Counted from the first letter of the stretch, positions 1 through 7,382 are shown. The stretch: 19,183 nucleotides of DNA from Candidatus Methanolliviera sp. GoM_oil (GCA_902158735.1 CABGHG010000017.1:1-19183), one strand, 5' to 3'. The notes: generated from the letters alone by a model not told the origin. A program made the numbers and translations.

Positions 1-1
1 A

Positions 2-163
2 AACGGCAGCGGGATCTCGCTTGGTCATCCAATCGGTTGCACAGGTGCAAGACTGATTGTGACATTGATAAACGAGTTAATCCACGAAGATAAAAAGACC
101 GGGCTTGCAACCCTCTGCATTGGAGGAGGACAGGGAATGGCGATGCTCATTGAGAGGGGATAA
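2..163 (+). CDS. Thiolase (acetyl-CoA C-acyltransferase), C-terminal end
   Basis: The window opens inside this gene; 53 codons and a TAA stop remain. The visible part holds both C-terminal active-site blocks of the thiolase family: GHPIGCTGAR, with the catalytic His, and CIGGGQGMA, whose Cys acts as the general acid/base. It ends LIERG, as thiolases usually do. Known role of the family: reversible condensation or cleavage of acyl-CoA and acetyl-CoA, in the cytoplasm. The nucleophilic Cys lies upstream, outside the window. With the acyl-CoA ligase at 2530 it suggests acyl-CoA metabolism, although the two genes are not adjacent. Whether it is degradative or biosynthetic, and whether it is paired with a DUF35 partner, cannot be told from this fragment. 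Confidence 0.93.
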   Translation, partial: NGSGISLGHPIGCTGARLIVTLINELIHEDKKTGLATLCIGGGQGMAMLIERG

Positions 164-505
164 TTAATTGCCAAATATCAGAGCGAAGAAAACTTTCCCC
201 GAAGGAAACTAAAGGGAGGAGAAGATCAGTCAAAAGGTTAAGACAAACTCTTCTTGCATATTTAATAACCTTTCTAATCCTCTTCGTCTCGCTTCTTCTT
301 TTCCTTCCGCTTCTTCTCTTCTTCTTTTTCTATCTCTAAATATAGCCATAGCGGCAGTATCTGTTCCATATTTTTTTATCTAACTTTTTGTACTGTGATC
401 TACCACAACGGTATAATACTTCATAAAATTAATCTATGGCGAAAATATTATACAAAAGTGTTTCTATCACTAAAATGTTGAAAATAGCCTGGATTGAGGG
501 GTATC
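164..505. other. Gene-poor interval with a pyrimidine-rich tract and a possible 31-codon minus-strand ORF
   Basis: No convincing gene is seen. Roughly 277-337 of the plus strand is almost pure C/T. Read on the minus strand, 369 to 274 is an open frame of 31 codons: a hydrophobic start (MEQILPLWLYLEIE) followed by an almost uninterrupted Lys/Glu/Arg/Asp tail ending DEED. It has no Shine-Dalgarno sequence. It could be a small charged protein, the tail of a decayed gene, or simply a purine tract read as protein. The stretch 444-452 (AATATTATA), with A-rich bases before it, fits a TATA box for the gene at 506. Confidence 0.4.
444..452 (+). promoter_or_regulatory. Putative TATA box for the uracil-DNA glycosylase gene
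   Basis: AATATTATA preceded by GAAA resembles a BRE/TATA element. It lies about 55 bases before the ATG at 506, so transcription would start near 475 and leave a short leader containing the GAGGGG ribosome binding site. Assigned by position and composition only. Confidence 0.4.
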
Positions 506-1282
506 ATGAGAGTTGAAGATTTAAATGATGAGATAAGAAGATGTAACAGATGCAGATTATCTAAAACGAGAATGAATGCTATTTGTGGAGAAGGGAATCT
601 AAATTCCAAACTCATGCTAATTGCTCAAGCTCCCGGAGAGAATGAAGATATAGAAGGAAAAATGTTCATTGGTCCTTCGGGAAAGGTGTTGGATGAATTG
701 TTAGAGATGAGTCATATTGCAAGAGAAGATATTTACATGACAAATCTGATTAAATGTATGCTTCCAAAGTATAGGAGACCAAAACAGGATGAAGTTGAAA
801 TTTGCAGTATGTATTTAGATAAGGAGATAGAACTGATAGATCCAAAAATATTAGCTCCTTTGGGTTATTATGCAACTAAATACATCTTTGAGAAATACTC
901 TATTGCATTACCTCCATCTAAAATAGATTTTTACAAGGTTTTTGGTAAGATTCTTTTTGCCGATCATAGAAAGATATTTCCTTTACCACATCCTGCAGCT
1001 GTTCTTTATAAGCCTATCATTAAAGAAGGGATGGTAAAAAATTACTGTAAGCTAAAAGTTCTTCTTACAGATTGTAAATGGTATCCTGCATGCCCAATGA
1101 AAAGATTTCATGAAGAAGGAAAACTAAATGAAGAATGGATAGAACTTTATTGTAAGGGAGATTGGGAGAGTTGTGTAAGATATAAGATGGAAGAGCGAGG
1201 AGAATTACATTCAGATTTGATGTTGCCGGATGGAAGTATTAATAAAGATCTGGAAAAATTGTATAGAGATACTATAAGATGA
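506..1282 (+). CDS. Family 4-type [4Fe-4S] uracil-DNA glycosylase with an extra four-cysteine C-terminal tail
   Basis: DNA base-excision repair enzyme that removes uracil from DNA. Residues 1-187 form the glycosylase domain. C13 and C16 (CNRC), C84 and C100 match the Fe-S ligand spacing of family 4 enzymes. APGENED at 42-48 followed by FIGPSGK is the uracil-binding motif I, and HPAAVLY at 162-168 is the second active-site motif. I chose ATG 506 (258 residues) over the TTG at 494 because GAGGGG sits five bases upstream of 506. After the domain there is a tail of about 70 residues with C190, C196, C216 and C223 in a CPMKRF...YCKGDWESCVRY context, which could bind a second metal centre. The gene looks AT-rich compared with mcm. 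It converges on the hydrolase at 1318 with a 35-base gap. Family assignment is firm; the function of the tail is unknown. Confidence 0.92.
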   Translation: MRVEDLNDEIRRCNRCRLSKTRMNAICGEGNLNSKLMLIAQAPGENEDIEGKMFIGPSGKVLDELLEMSHIAREDIYMTNLIKCMLPKYRRPKQDEVEICSMYLDKEIELIDPKILAPLGYYATKYIFEKYSIALPPSKIDFYKVFGKILFADHRKIFPLPHPAAVLYKPIIKEGMVKNYCKLKVLLTDCKWYPACPMKRFHEEGKLNEEWIELYCKGDWESCVRYKMEERGELHSDLMLPDGSINKDLEKLYRDTIR

Positions 1283-1317
1283 AAAAAGCATTTAGGATGA
1301 TGAAGATTCAAACAAAC

Positions 1318-2067
1318 TTATTCACCTTCCAAAAACCTTTCCACCAAGGCGTTAAATTCATCGGGTTTCTCGAGCATCACCGTATGCCCCGCTCCCTCTA
1401 TTATAGACAAGCTCGAATTTTTTATATGCTTCCCCAGATAGGTGGAATACTTCTTTGGGGTCAGCACATCTTCACTTCCACAGATCACTAAGGTCTCATT
1501 ATTTATCTTATTGACTTCCCCCATAAGGTCAAATTTATTGCATATCTCAAAATCTCTGTTAAGAATTTCTCTTCCACATTCTCTAATCTCTTCTTTTATC
1601 TTACTTATAGTGGGGCGTGGAGGTTTTTCAACGAATAGCATCTCTTCCATCATATCTGGAACTCCGTCAAAGTTATTCTCGATCATATCAAAGATGATGG
1701 ATGCCACTCTCAATCTTGCCCCGGTCGAGACCAATATCAATTTTTCAATATTCTCTCCGTCTTTGAGGGCGTATCTTTGAGCAATTGCTCCACCCAGTGA
1801 GTGCCCAGCGATGGAAGGCTTAGAATCACAAATTTCTTCGATGATCGCATTTAGATCTTCTATATAGATATCCATCGTAGGAACGCTCTTGCTCGATTCT
1901 CCGTGCCCCGTTAAATCAAAAGATATTATTCTGAATGTGTCTTTTAACTCTTTCTGTGCGATCCAAGAATTTTTACTCTCGCCTGACCCGTGAATGAATA
2001 CGACATTTTTCCCCTCTCCATCAGAACGGTAAGAAATTTTCCGATCTCTCACCCGTAAAAAAGGCAT
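1318..2067 (-). CDS. Alpha/beta-fold hydrolase
   Basis: A 249-residue cytoplasmic alpha/beta hydrolase of normal length for the family. Visible motifs in order: HGSGESKNSW at 26-35 (oxyanion-hole loop), DLTGHGESS at 51-59, GHSLGG at 88-93 with nucleophile Ser90, GSEDVLTP with acid Asp200, and GAGHTVMLEKP with His228. The triad is complete, so the enzyme should be active. This is the general esterase/lipase/C-C hydrolase architecture and the substrate cannot be predicted. There is no signal peptide. No Shine-Dalgarno precedes the ATG; a TATA-like element lies about 30-40 bases upstream, so the leader should be very short. It is transcribed alone and runs convergently into the glycosylase gene. 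Confidence 0.9.
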   Translation of the reverse strand: MPFLRVRDRKISYRSDGEGKNVVFIHGSGESKNSWIAQKELKDTFRIISFDLTGHGESSKSVPTMDIYIEDLNAIIEEICDSKPSIAGHSLGGAIAQRYALKDGENIEKLILVSTGARLRVASIIFDMIENNFDGVPDMMEEMLFVEKPPRPTISKIKEEIRECGREILNRDFEICNKFDLMGEVNKINNETLVICGSEDVLTPKKYSTYLGKHIKNSSLSIIEGAGHTVMLEKPDEFNALVERFLEGE

Positions 2068-2093
2068 TTTAATCTATGTTATCTCGTCCCATC

Positions 2094-2106
2094 TCTATAT
2101 AAAAAG
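2094..2106 (-). promoter_or_regulatory. Putative BRE/TATA promoter for the hydrolase at 1318-2067
   Basis: On the minus strand the sequence reads CTTTTTATATAG, a good archaeal TATA element. A start about 25 bases downstream would fall roughly ten bases before the ATG at 2067. Confidence 0.55.
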
Positions 2107-2115
2107 ATTATCCTT

Positions 2116-2131
2116 CAAGATGCTCATCTTG
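2116..2131. promoter_or_regulatory. Perfect inverted repeat CAAGATG-CT-CATCTTG just upstream of the TATA box
   Basis: Seven-base arms with a two-base spacer, lying about ten bases upstream of the TATA element of the hydrolase gene. The position suits an activator or regulator operator for that promoter. It could also be chance; no partner regulator is visible in the window. Confidence 0.35.
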
Positions 2132-2206
2132 TAGAATGTCTTTGGTAATGCGATCAGGGGATATGCGATCAGATGGTATCTCTCTGGTAGGATCCCTTTC
2201 AGCGAA

Positions 2207-2431
2207 TCACAGAGTTCCGTTAAGGTTACGCAATCCCCTATGACGTGCCAGAGTATGATCAATAGATCTTCTCCCAGATTTAATTTCTTTGAGAATTCTT
2301 CTATCCCCTATCTTCTCTGCAATTCCCTCCACGTCTATCTTTTTGAATAGTTTGATGTCTCCAAAAAGCTTCGATTTTTGAGCAAACTGTTTTGAGATAT
2401 CTCGTCTTCTCTTCCCGACGCACACCTCCAT
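2207..2431 (-). CDS. Possible small basic protein, unrecognised
   Basis: A 74-codon open frame rich in Lys and Arg (KRRRDISKQFAQKSK near the start, GRRSIDHTLARHRGLR near the end). I recognise no family. In its favour, a TATA-like TTTTTAAA lies about 30 bases upstream on the minus strand, and a run of four Gs directly abuts the ATG, an arrangement also seen at pth2 and ftsZ here. Against it, there is no conserved motif and the interval 2068-2529 otherwise looks non-coding. Downstream of its stop, ATGCGATCAG occurs twice, 16 bases apart (about 2148-2173). It may be a real small DNA- or RNA-binding protein, a decayed gene, or a spurious frame. Confidence 0.3.
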   Translation of the reverse strand: MEVCVGKRRRDISKQFAQKSKLFGDIKLFKKIDVEGIAEKIGDRRILKEIKSGRRSIDHTLARHRGLRNLNGTL

Positions 2432-2498
2432 CCCCTAAAACCGATCGGACGTACAGTTTTAAAAATTTTTATGTTAAAGAGAAGAGTTAACCGGCAGA

Positions 2499-2507
2499 GT
2501 TAAATAC
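2499..2507 (+). promoter_or_regulatory. Putative TATA box for the acyl-CoA ligase gene (leaderless start)
   Basis: GTTAAATAC lies 23-31 bases before the ATG at 2530. No Shine-Dalgarno precedes that ATG. The spacing is what is expected for a leaderless archaeal transcript. Confidence 0.4.
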
Positions 2508-2529
2508 TGTAAATACCACTATACCAATC

Positions 2530-4212
2530 ATGATTTTAGAGACCGATGAAAGGATTAAAGAATATACCGACAATGGTGCGTTTGTTGAGGAGACAATGAA
2601 CGATCTCTTAAAGGAAACCGTAAAAAGATATCCAGAGAAAGTTGCCTTGGTAGATCCCCTAAATAAAGATAGTTTGGTGGGATTAAAGCCAGAGAGATTT
2701 ACATATAAAGAATTTGATAAAACTATAGATACGTTGGCATCGAACTTTCTTGAAATGGGCATCAAAAAGGATGATATAGTCATCATACAACTACCTAATA
2801 TTGCGGAGCATGTCATCGCTGCCTTCGCACTTTGGAGAATTGGTGCGATGAGTTCCCACGTTATTGTCCAATTTAGGACGCATGAATTAAGCCATATTTT
2901 GAAATTAACAGAGGCAACGGCATTTATTACCCCTATCAACTTTCACGGCTTTGATCATTTAGATATGGCAAAAAGGCTGCAGTCAGAGTTTCCTCATCTC
3001 AAACATATCATTTCTATACCAGACTTACGAGAGATGATGTTTTCTGGGAGTATAGAGGAAGGAAGGTTAAATGAAATAAAAAACGATGCTAATGAGATCA
3101 TCAGCATTACTTGGACGTCTGGTACCGAAGCGGAGCCGAAAGGATGCCCCAGGAGTCACAACAGCTTTATCGGTATGGGGAAATTATGTGGCTCTGCTGC
3201 ACAGATGACACCAGACGATGTTATTCTTTGTCCATTCCCACTGCAATATTTATCCTCCACATCCGTATTCACGACGCCAGTATTTCTTGTTGGGGGGACT
3301 TACATTCTGCATCATCCATTTGATATGGAAACATTTTTTCAGCAACTTCAAGATGAAAAAGTTACTTATAGTGGAGGATCCCCGGCGATGCACCTCATGA
3401 TGCTGAATAATCCAAATATAGATAAATATGATCTAAGCTCTTTAAGACTCATGATGACAGGCTCTGCACCTGCTCCAGGTTATGTTGTTAAGACTTATAA
3501 AGAAAAGTATGGAGTAGAGATGATAAATTTCTGGGGGCAAAATGAAGCGACTGGCTTCCCCTCTGGGCCGCTTGATGTGCCAGATCCGTATCTCAGGGTG
3601 CTAACATTTCCGCAATTCGGGAAGAAGGGTGTAACGTGGCACACCTTTGGTACAGAATATATAGAGACCAAGATAATCGATCCTGATACTGATGAAGAAG
3701 TTACCGAAGTAGGGAAAATAGGGGAGCTTATATATAAATGTCCATTTACAATACCTTGTTATTTTAAAAATCCAGTGATGACTGCAAAGTCATGGAAAGG
3801 TGAATTTTTCCGCACTGGCGATTTTTTTAGGATAGAGAAGGATAACCTGTTAACATTTTATACCAGGAAAAAGGATATCATCATCAGGGGCGGGCAAAAT
3901 ATTAGCCCAGAAGAGATAGAGGATATACTACAATATCATCCCAAGGTACTGGAGGTGGCAGTAGTTGGTTATCCTGATCCTCGATTAGGTGAAAAGACTT
4001 GTGCATGTATTGTTCCTAAACAAGGAGAGACAATTACTTTAGAGGAAGTAGTTAACTTTGTGAAAGAAAAAGATGTAGCTGTATTTAAACTGCCTCAGAG
4101 ATTAGAGGTTATGGACCATCTCCCAAGGAACCCTGCCCAAAAAGTGCAGAAAGCTGTCTTGAGGGCAAATATTAAAGAAAAACTAAGAGAAGAAGGAGTG
4201 AAGGTAGATTAG
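2530..4212 (+). CDS. AMP-forming acyl-CoA synthetase/ligase (ANL superfamily)
   Basis: A 560-residue adenylate-forming ligase, expected to convert a carboxylic acid, ATP and CoA to acyl-CoA, AMP and PPi in the cytoplasm. Core motifs are in order: A3 P-loop TSGTEAEPKG at 196-205 (the usual TTG is changed to TEA), A5 FWGQNEATG, A7 FRTGDFF, hinge A8 RKKDIIIRGGQNISPEE, and C-terminal A10 PRNPAQKVQK. In A10 the acyl-transfer-stage Lys (K538) is kept, but the Gly normally before it is Gln. The length is complete. The general pattern resembles medium/long-chain or aryl acid ligases; the substrate is not predictable by eye. Downstream, at 4231, is a fragment of a second, different ligase, so the locus once held two. 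Confidence 0.93.
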   Translation: MILETDERIKEYTDNGAFVEETMNDLLKETVKRYPEKVALVDPLNKDSLVGLKPERFTYKEFDKTIDTLASNFLEMGIKKDDIVIIQLPNIAEHVIAAFALWRIGAMSSHVIVQFRTHELSHILKLTEATAFITPINFHGFDHLDMAKRLQSEFPHLKHIISIPDLREMMFSGSIEEGRLNEIKNDANEIISITWTSGTEAEPKGCPRSHNSFIGMGKLCGSAAQMTPDDVILCPFPLQYLSSTSVFTTPVFLVGGTYILHHPFDMETFFQQLQDEKVTYSGGSPAMHLMMLNNPNIDKYDLSSLRLMMTGSAPAPGYVVKTYKEKYGVEMINFWGQNEATGFPSGPLDVPDPYLRVLTFPQFGKKGVTWHTFGTEYIETKIIDPDTDEEVTEVGKIGELIYKCPFTIPCYFKNPVMTAKSWKGEFFRTGDFFRIEKDNLLTFYTRKKDIIIRGGQNISPEEIEDILQYHPKVLEVAVVGYPDPRLGEKTCACIVPKQGETITLEEVVNFVKEKDVAVFKLPQRLEVMDHLPRNPAQKVQKAVLRANIKEKLREEGVKVD

Positions 4213-4230
4213 GACTAAAAGAGGAAGTGA

Positions 4231-4377
4231 GATAAACATGCCAATAAAAATGAATTCAATGAGAAGGTTAATAGACTGGCGAACCGTTTACTAGATTTAG
4301 GGGCAAGAGAGGGGGATAAGGTAGTAACTATGTCTTATAATTTCCCCCAGTTGACTTTTTTGATATATGCGCTTTGA
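4231..4377 (+). pseudogene. N-terminal fragment of a second AMP-forming acyl-CoA ligase
   Basis: This frame reads NEFNEKVNRLANRLLDLG, then AREGDKVVTMSYNFPQLTF and LIYAL, then stops. It aligns without gaps over about 42 residues to residues 60-100 of the intact ligase at 2530 (KEFDKTIDTLASNFLEMG onward), which is the conserved N-terminal helix and strand of ANL enzymes. The frame has no proper start, is closed by TGA at 4375, and nothing downstream continues it. The sequence differs clearly from the intact ligase, so it was a paralogue and not a recent duplication. A transposase remnant begins within 40 bases, so insertion or deletion by a mobile element is a likely cause. Confidence 0.8.
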
Positions 4378-4414
4378 ATTCCCCGAGCCAAAAATATTTG
4401 GTAGTGTATGCCGC

Positions 4415-4690
4415 TCATTGAACAGGCACTCTAAATGTGAATAGCTCTTCTATCGACCATATATGATCTGGTAAGTCCTTCTGCCATTGCAGGTGTTCTC
4501 TCTCTCCATTTGCGTCTTCCAGTATTTATATTCTATCCTAAGAGATCTGTGTGGCTTCTTAAATCAAAGATTTGCGACTTCACAAAATTATACCATACCT
4601 GTATAAAATCCAATGATCTTGAATGCATCTCTCTGATCTTCTTCCAGTTCCATTGTACGATGGTATTTTTCAGTTTTTCATAAACATAAA
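4415..4690 (-). pseudogene. C-terminal remnant of a DDE-type transposase, frameshifted
   Basis: On the minus strand one frame gives EMHSRSLDFIQVWYNFVK and SQIFDLRSHTDLL, meets a stop at 4533-4535, and resumes in frame as RERTPAMAEGLT. A single-base shift then leads to a second frame reading DHIWSIEELFTFRVPVQ and a stop at 4415. Joined, RTPAMAEGLTDHIWSIEEL is a motif I associate with the C-terminus of archaeal DDE transposases. The catalytic DDE region is absent, and I saw no terminal inverted repeats. At least one stop and one frameshift mean it is dead. The IS family is not assigned, and the upstream edge (about 4690) is approximate. Confidence 0.65.
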
Positions 4691-4739
4691 ACCAATCCAT
4701 ACTCCTCATTCGGACACCAATATTCTTCATACAAAAAGA

Positions 4740-4746
4740 TTTTATA
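4740..4746 (+). promoter_or_regulatory. Putative TATA box for rpl40e
   Basis: TTTTATA preceded by an A-rich BRE-like stretch (ACAAAAAGA), 37-43 bases before the L40e ATG. Transcription would start near 4768, just before the GGGGGGT ribosome binding site. Confidence 0.5.
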
Positions 4747-4782
4747 CTGCAAATAAAATGGAGAACGAAAAGGGGGGTTAAG

Positions 4783-4929
4783 ATGGTAAGATTTCCAGAG
4801 GCGGATAAGAGACTTTTCGATATGAAGATCTGTATGCAATGCAATGCTAGGAACCCTATAAGGGCCACAAAGTGCAGAAAATGCGGTTATTCTAAATTGA
4901 GAAGAAAGGCGAGGGATAGAAGGGCATGA
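4783..4929 (+). CDS. rpl40e: Ribosomal protein L40e
   Basis: A 48-residue zinc-ribbon protein of the large ribosomal subunit, of normal archaeal length. It begins MVRFPEADKRL and continues KICMQCNARNPIRATKCRKC, with zinc ligands C17, C20, C31 and C34, then GYSKLRRKARDRRA. The ATG is set by a strong GGGGGGT Shine-Dalgarno six bases upstream. It appears to be the first gene of a translation cluster: pth2 follows after 59 bases, and truD overlaps pth2. Confidence 0.97.
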   Translation: MVRFPEADKRLFDMKICMQCNARNPIRATKCRKCGYSKLRRKARDRRA

Positions 4930-4988
4930 AAGGGAATAAGGTACGATGAGATCAAGGATTTTCATATAAAGACGCGGGCAGTTGGGGG

Positions 4989-5336
4989 ATGAAGTATTAT
5001 AAGCAGTGCATCGTCGTGAGGAGCGATTTGAAATTGTCCAAGGGCAAACTTGCCGCCCAGGTTGCCCATGCGTCTCTTTCTGCATTTTTGAATGCCAATA
5101 TTTTGGTGAGAAGGAAGTGGTTCAAATGCGGGCAGAAGAAGGTGGTTCTCAAAGTCTCTTCATTAAACGAGCTCATAGATATGGAGAAAAAAGTGAGTAA
5201 GAGCAAGTTGCCTTATTCCCTCATAAAAGATGCAGGACTGACCCATATTCCACCTGGTACAATCACAACGTTGGGTATCGGACCGGAGAGAGAGGATAGG
5301 ATAGATGGAATCACAGGGCATCTAAAGATGCTATGA
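4989..5336 (+). CDS. pth2: Peptidyl-tRNA hydrolase, archaeal/eukaryotic Pth2 type
   Basis: Cleaves the ester bond of peptidyl-tRNA released from stalled ribosomes and recycles the tRNA. The 115 residues are the whole Pth2 fold. The diagnostic segments are KQCIVVRSDLKLSKGKLAAQ at residues 5-24 followed by VAHAS, and near the end IKDAGLTHIPPGTITTLGIG. The catalytic-site Lys (GK) and Asp (KDAG) of the family are present. The start is unusual: GGGGG directly abuts the ATG with no spacer. The stop codon overlaps the truD start as ATGA, which indicates coupled translation in one operon with rpl40e upstream. Confidence 0.97.
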   Translation: MKYYKQCIVVRSDLKLSKGKLAAQVAHASLSAFLNANILVRRKWFKCGQKKVVLKVSSLNELIDMEKKVSKSKLPYSLIKDAGLTHIPPGTITTLGIGPEREDRIDGITGHLKML

Positions 5337-6640
5337 CATGCTCAAAAAGATTTTTGAATACGCCTTTCGATGTGGAGAAAGAGGTCGGGATGGAATGTTA
5401 TCTGACCGAGACTGCTGGTATTGGAGGAAAGATAAAGGTAAGACCAGAAGATTTTGTCGTTAGAGAGATGTATGATCTCGAATTTTGTGATTCGGGAAAG
5501 TATGCGATTATGGAAGTTGAAAAAACTAGATGGGATACCCACAAATTAATTAAAGAGTTATCGAGGATATTGGGAATTGGTAAGAAACGGATAGGCTATT
5601 CTGGGACAAAAGATAAAGACGCCGTCTCGACGCAAAAGATGAGCATTTGGGGCATCAAGAGAGATGAGTTGGAAAGGATCAATATAAAAGATGTTAGCAT
5701 CAGATTTTTAGGTTATTCCAATAAAAATATACACCTTGGAGACCATTATGGAAACTATTTTGATCTGATGATAAGAGATGTCCCCTCTATAGGAAAAGTG
5801 GTGGACCGTGTTGATGATACGATCAGAGAGGCGAAGGAGAAGGGAGGATTTCCAAACTTCTTTGGGATGCAGAGATTTGGCAGTTTGAGACCGATAACGC
5901 ATAAAGTCGGAGAGAGAATAGTTAAAAGAGACTTCAAAGGCGCTGTCTTGACATATTTGTCATACACCTCCAAATACGAATCGGAAGAGACGAGGGAAGC
6001 AAGAGAATGTGCCAAAGAGGAAGACTTTAAGAGAGCATTGAAGATCTTTCCAAAACATCTCAGATACGAGCTTGCACTGTTAAATCATCTCGTAAAATGT
6101 CCAGAAGATTACATCGGAGCATTGAAGAGCATCCAACTAGGTGTTAGAACGCTATTCGTACATGCGTATCAATCTCGCATATTCAATGAGATCTTGAGTG
6201 AACGTATAAAGAGGGGGTTATTTGATCAATGTATGGATGGAGATTACATCTCTTTTAAGGGGAACAAAAATATCGAGAGGGCAGACAGAAAAAGAATAAA
6301 ACTTTACGAGAGTCTGATCGAGAAGAGAAGGGCTTTTATAACCGCTCCCTTGATCGGGTACGAGAGCAAGTTAAACGATCTTGAGTTGGAGGTTTCGGAC
6401 TCATTTGAGATAGATAGAGAGACCTTCAAGATAGAAGAGTTTCCGGAATTATCTTCAAAGGGCATTAGGAGACCTATATCGATCTCTTTGAAAATCGAAG
6501 ATCTTCAAAGACAGACAGAGATATCCTGCAAGGCAGTCGAAGACGGATTGAATCTTAAATTTCCACTCTTGAAGGGAAGTTATGCCACGGCCCTCTTGCG
6601 TGAGATTATGAAAGAGGATCCGATTAAGGCAAATTTTTAA
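5333..6640 (+). CDS. truD: tRNA pseudouridine(13) synthase TruD
   Basis: Isomerises uridine to pseudouridine at position 13 of tRNAs. The 435 residues have the catalytic block GTKDKDAVSTQ at 91-101, with D94 as the expected catalytic Asp, then NFFGMQRFG, HAYQSRIFNEILSERI, PLIGYES, and the terminal FPLLKGSYATALLREIM typical of the family. Its central TRUD insertion is present, so it is full length. The start overlaps pth2 by ATGA. The C-terminal coding region contains a near-perfect hairpin (6485-6511) that shares about 20 bases with the repeat inside the nitrilase gene. The stop lies four bases from that of the convergent hydrolase gene, leaving no room for a separate terminator. Confidence 0.96.
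   Translation: MTCSKRFLNTPFDVEKEVGMECYLTETAGIGGKIKVRPEDFVVREMYDLEFCDSGKYAIMEVEKTRWDTHKLIKELSRILGIGKKRIGYSGTKDKDAVSTQKMSIWGIKRDELERINIKDVSIRFLGYSNKNIHLGDHYGNYFDLMIRDVPSIGKVVDRVDDTIREAKEKGGFPNFFGMQRFGSLRPITHKVGERIVKRDFKGAVLTYLSYTSKYESEETREARECAKEEDFKRALKIFPKHLRYELALLNHLVKCPEDYIGALKSIQLGVRTLFVHAYQSRIFNEILSERIKRGLFDQCMDGDYISFKGNKNIERADRKRIKLYESLIEKRRAFITAPLIGYESKLNDLELEVSDSFEIDRETFKIEEFPELSSKGIRRPISISLKIEDLQRQTEISCKAVEDGLNLKFPLLKGSYATALLREIMKEDPIKANF
6485..6511. repeat. Hairpin with GAA triloop inside truD, related to the dispersed element
   Basis: Eight-base arms TCTTTGAA and TTCAAAGA flank ATC-GAA-GAT with one mismatch, giving an 11-pair stem and GAA loop. The left part, TCTTTGAAAATCGAAGAT, is identical to 18421-18438 in the nitrilase gene, and the same outer arm sequences recur there. 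It is read through in frame as SLKIEDLQ. It could be a reduced copy of the element or a coincidence helped by AT- and purine-rich codons. Confidence 0.45.
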
Positions 6641-6644
6641 AGAT

Positions 6645-7286
6645 TCACAGATATCTTTTAAACCATTCTAAACTTATATCGATCGCTTTATCTCTTAAAC
6701 TCAAATCCATAAACCTATGATCTGCTCCATCGATGATCTTCAACTCTTTTGGCTCATCTGCACGATCATATAGTTCTCTTGCATGTGAGACCGGGACAAT
6801 CTCGTCTTTATCACCGTGGATTATCATGATTGGGCAGTTAATATCCTGTATGACGTCCCTTGCATCACTTCTAAGGTCTCGCATTGCCAAGCGGTAAGGT
6901 GCCGACCATGTGACTATCGCTTCTACTTCTTCCTCCGCCGCAATCAGGATTGATAGATATCCACCCATGCTGCTGCCAAAGAGACCGATCCTATTGGCAT
7001 CGACGGATGACTGGTTCTTGATGAGGTTTATCGCCGCCCTCAAGTCCTCAATCCTATTAGAAAGATCTTTGATCTTATCCCCTTCACTCTCTCCACACCC
7101 CCTGAAATCGAACCTGAATACCGAAAAATCGCTTGAGAACCTTTTCGCTATCTCAATATACTTTTCGCTATCTTTATAGCTATCGAGTCCGTGGCACGTG
7201 ATGACGCATGCACTTTCTCTCTTCCCTGCCGGGTGAAAGACTCCTACCAGTTTCTTATCTTCACTTAAGAATTCGACTCTTCTCAT
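6645..7286 (-). CDS. Alpha/beta hydrolase, dienelactone hydrolase/S9 peptidase-like
   Basis: A 213-residue cytoplasmic hydrolase with a full triad: GSSMGG with nucleophile Ser106, HGDKDEIVP with Asp161, and DGADH with His190. Before these are HGLDSYKDS at 32-40 and DFRGCGESEG at 60-69. This subgroup (X-Pro dipeptidyl peptidase/acyl esterase-like, sometimes annotated as acylglycerol lipase) is short and lacks a cap domain. The substrate is unknown. No Shine-Dalgarno precedes the ATG. It does not resemble the hydrolase at 1318 beyond the shared fold. The stop is four bases from the truD stop on the opposite strand. Confidence 0.9.
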   Translation of the reverse strand: MRRVEFLSEDKKLVGVFHPAGKRESACVITCHGLDSYKDSEKYIEIAKRFSSDFSVFRFDFRGCGESEGDKIKDLSNRIEDLRAAINLIKNQSSVDANRIGLFGSSMGGYLSILIAAEEEVEAIVTWSAPYRLAMRDLRSDARDVIQDINCPIMIIHGDKDEIVPVSHARELYDRADEPKELKIIDGADHRFMDLSLRDKAIDISLEWFKRYL

Positions 7287-7382
7287 CTTGATAAAGGTTA
7301 ATTTGTATACGATAAATTTGTTTCGTTTATCTCCTTTTTAAAATTCCTCACTACGACTAACGTGTTTGCGAACATGGATATC

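Noticed and set aside
164..505. A replication origin in the gene-poor interval
   Set aside because: No origin recognition box repeats or cdc6/orc1 gene are present; the tract is only pyrimidine rich.
2365..2390. CAAAAAGCTTCGATTTTTG near 2373 as another copy of the hairpin element
   Set aside because: It has a TTC triloop and AT arms but a G-A mismatch, and there is no second hairpin or GGGATC spacer beside it.
4678..5085. Minus-strand open frames across rpl40e and pth2
   Set aside because: They are antisense to well-supported ribosomal protein and Pth2 genes and show no family motif.
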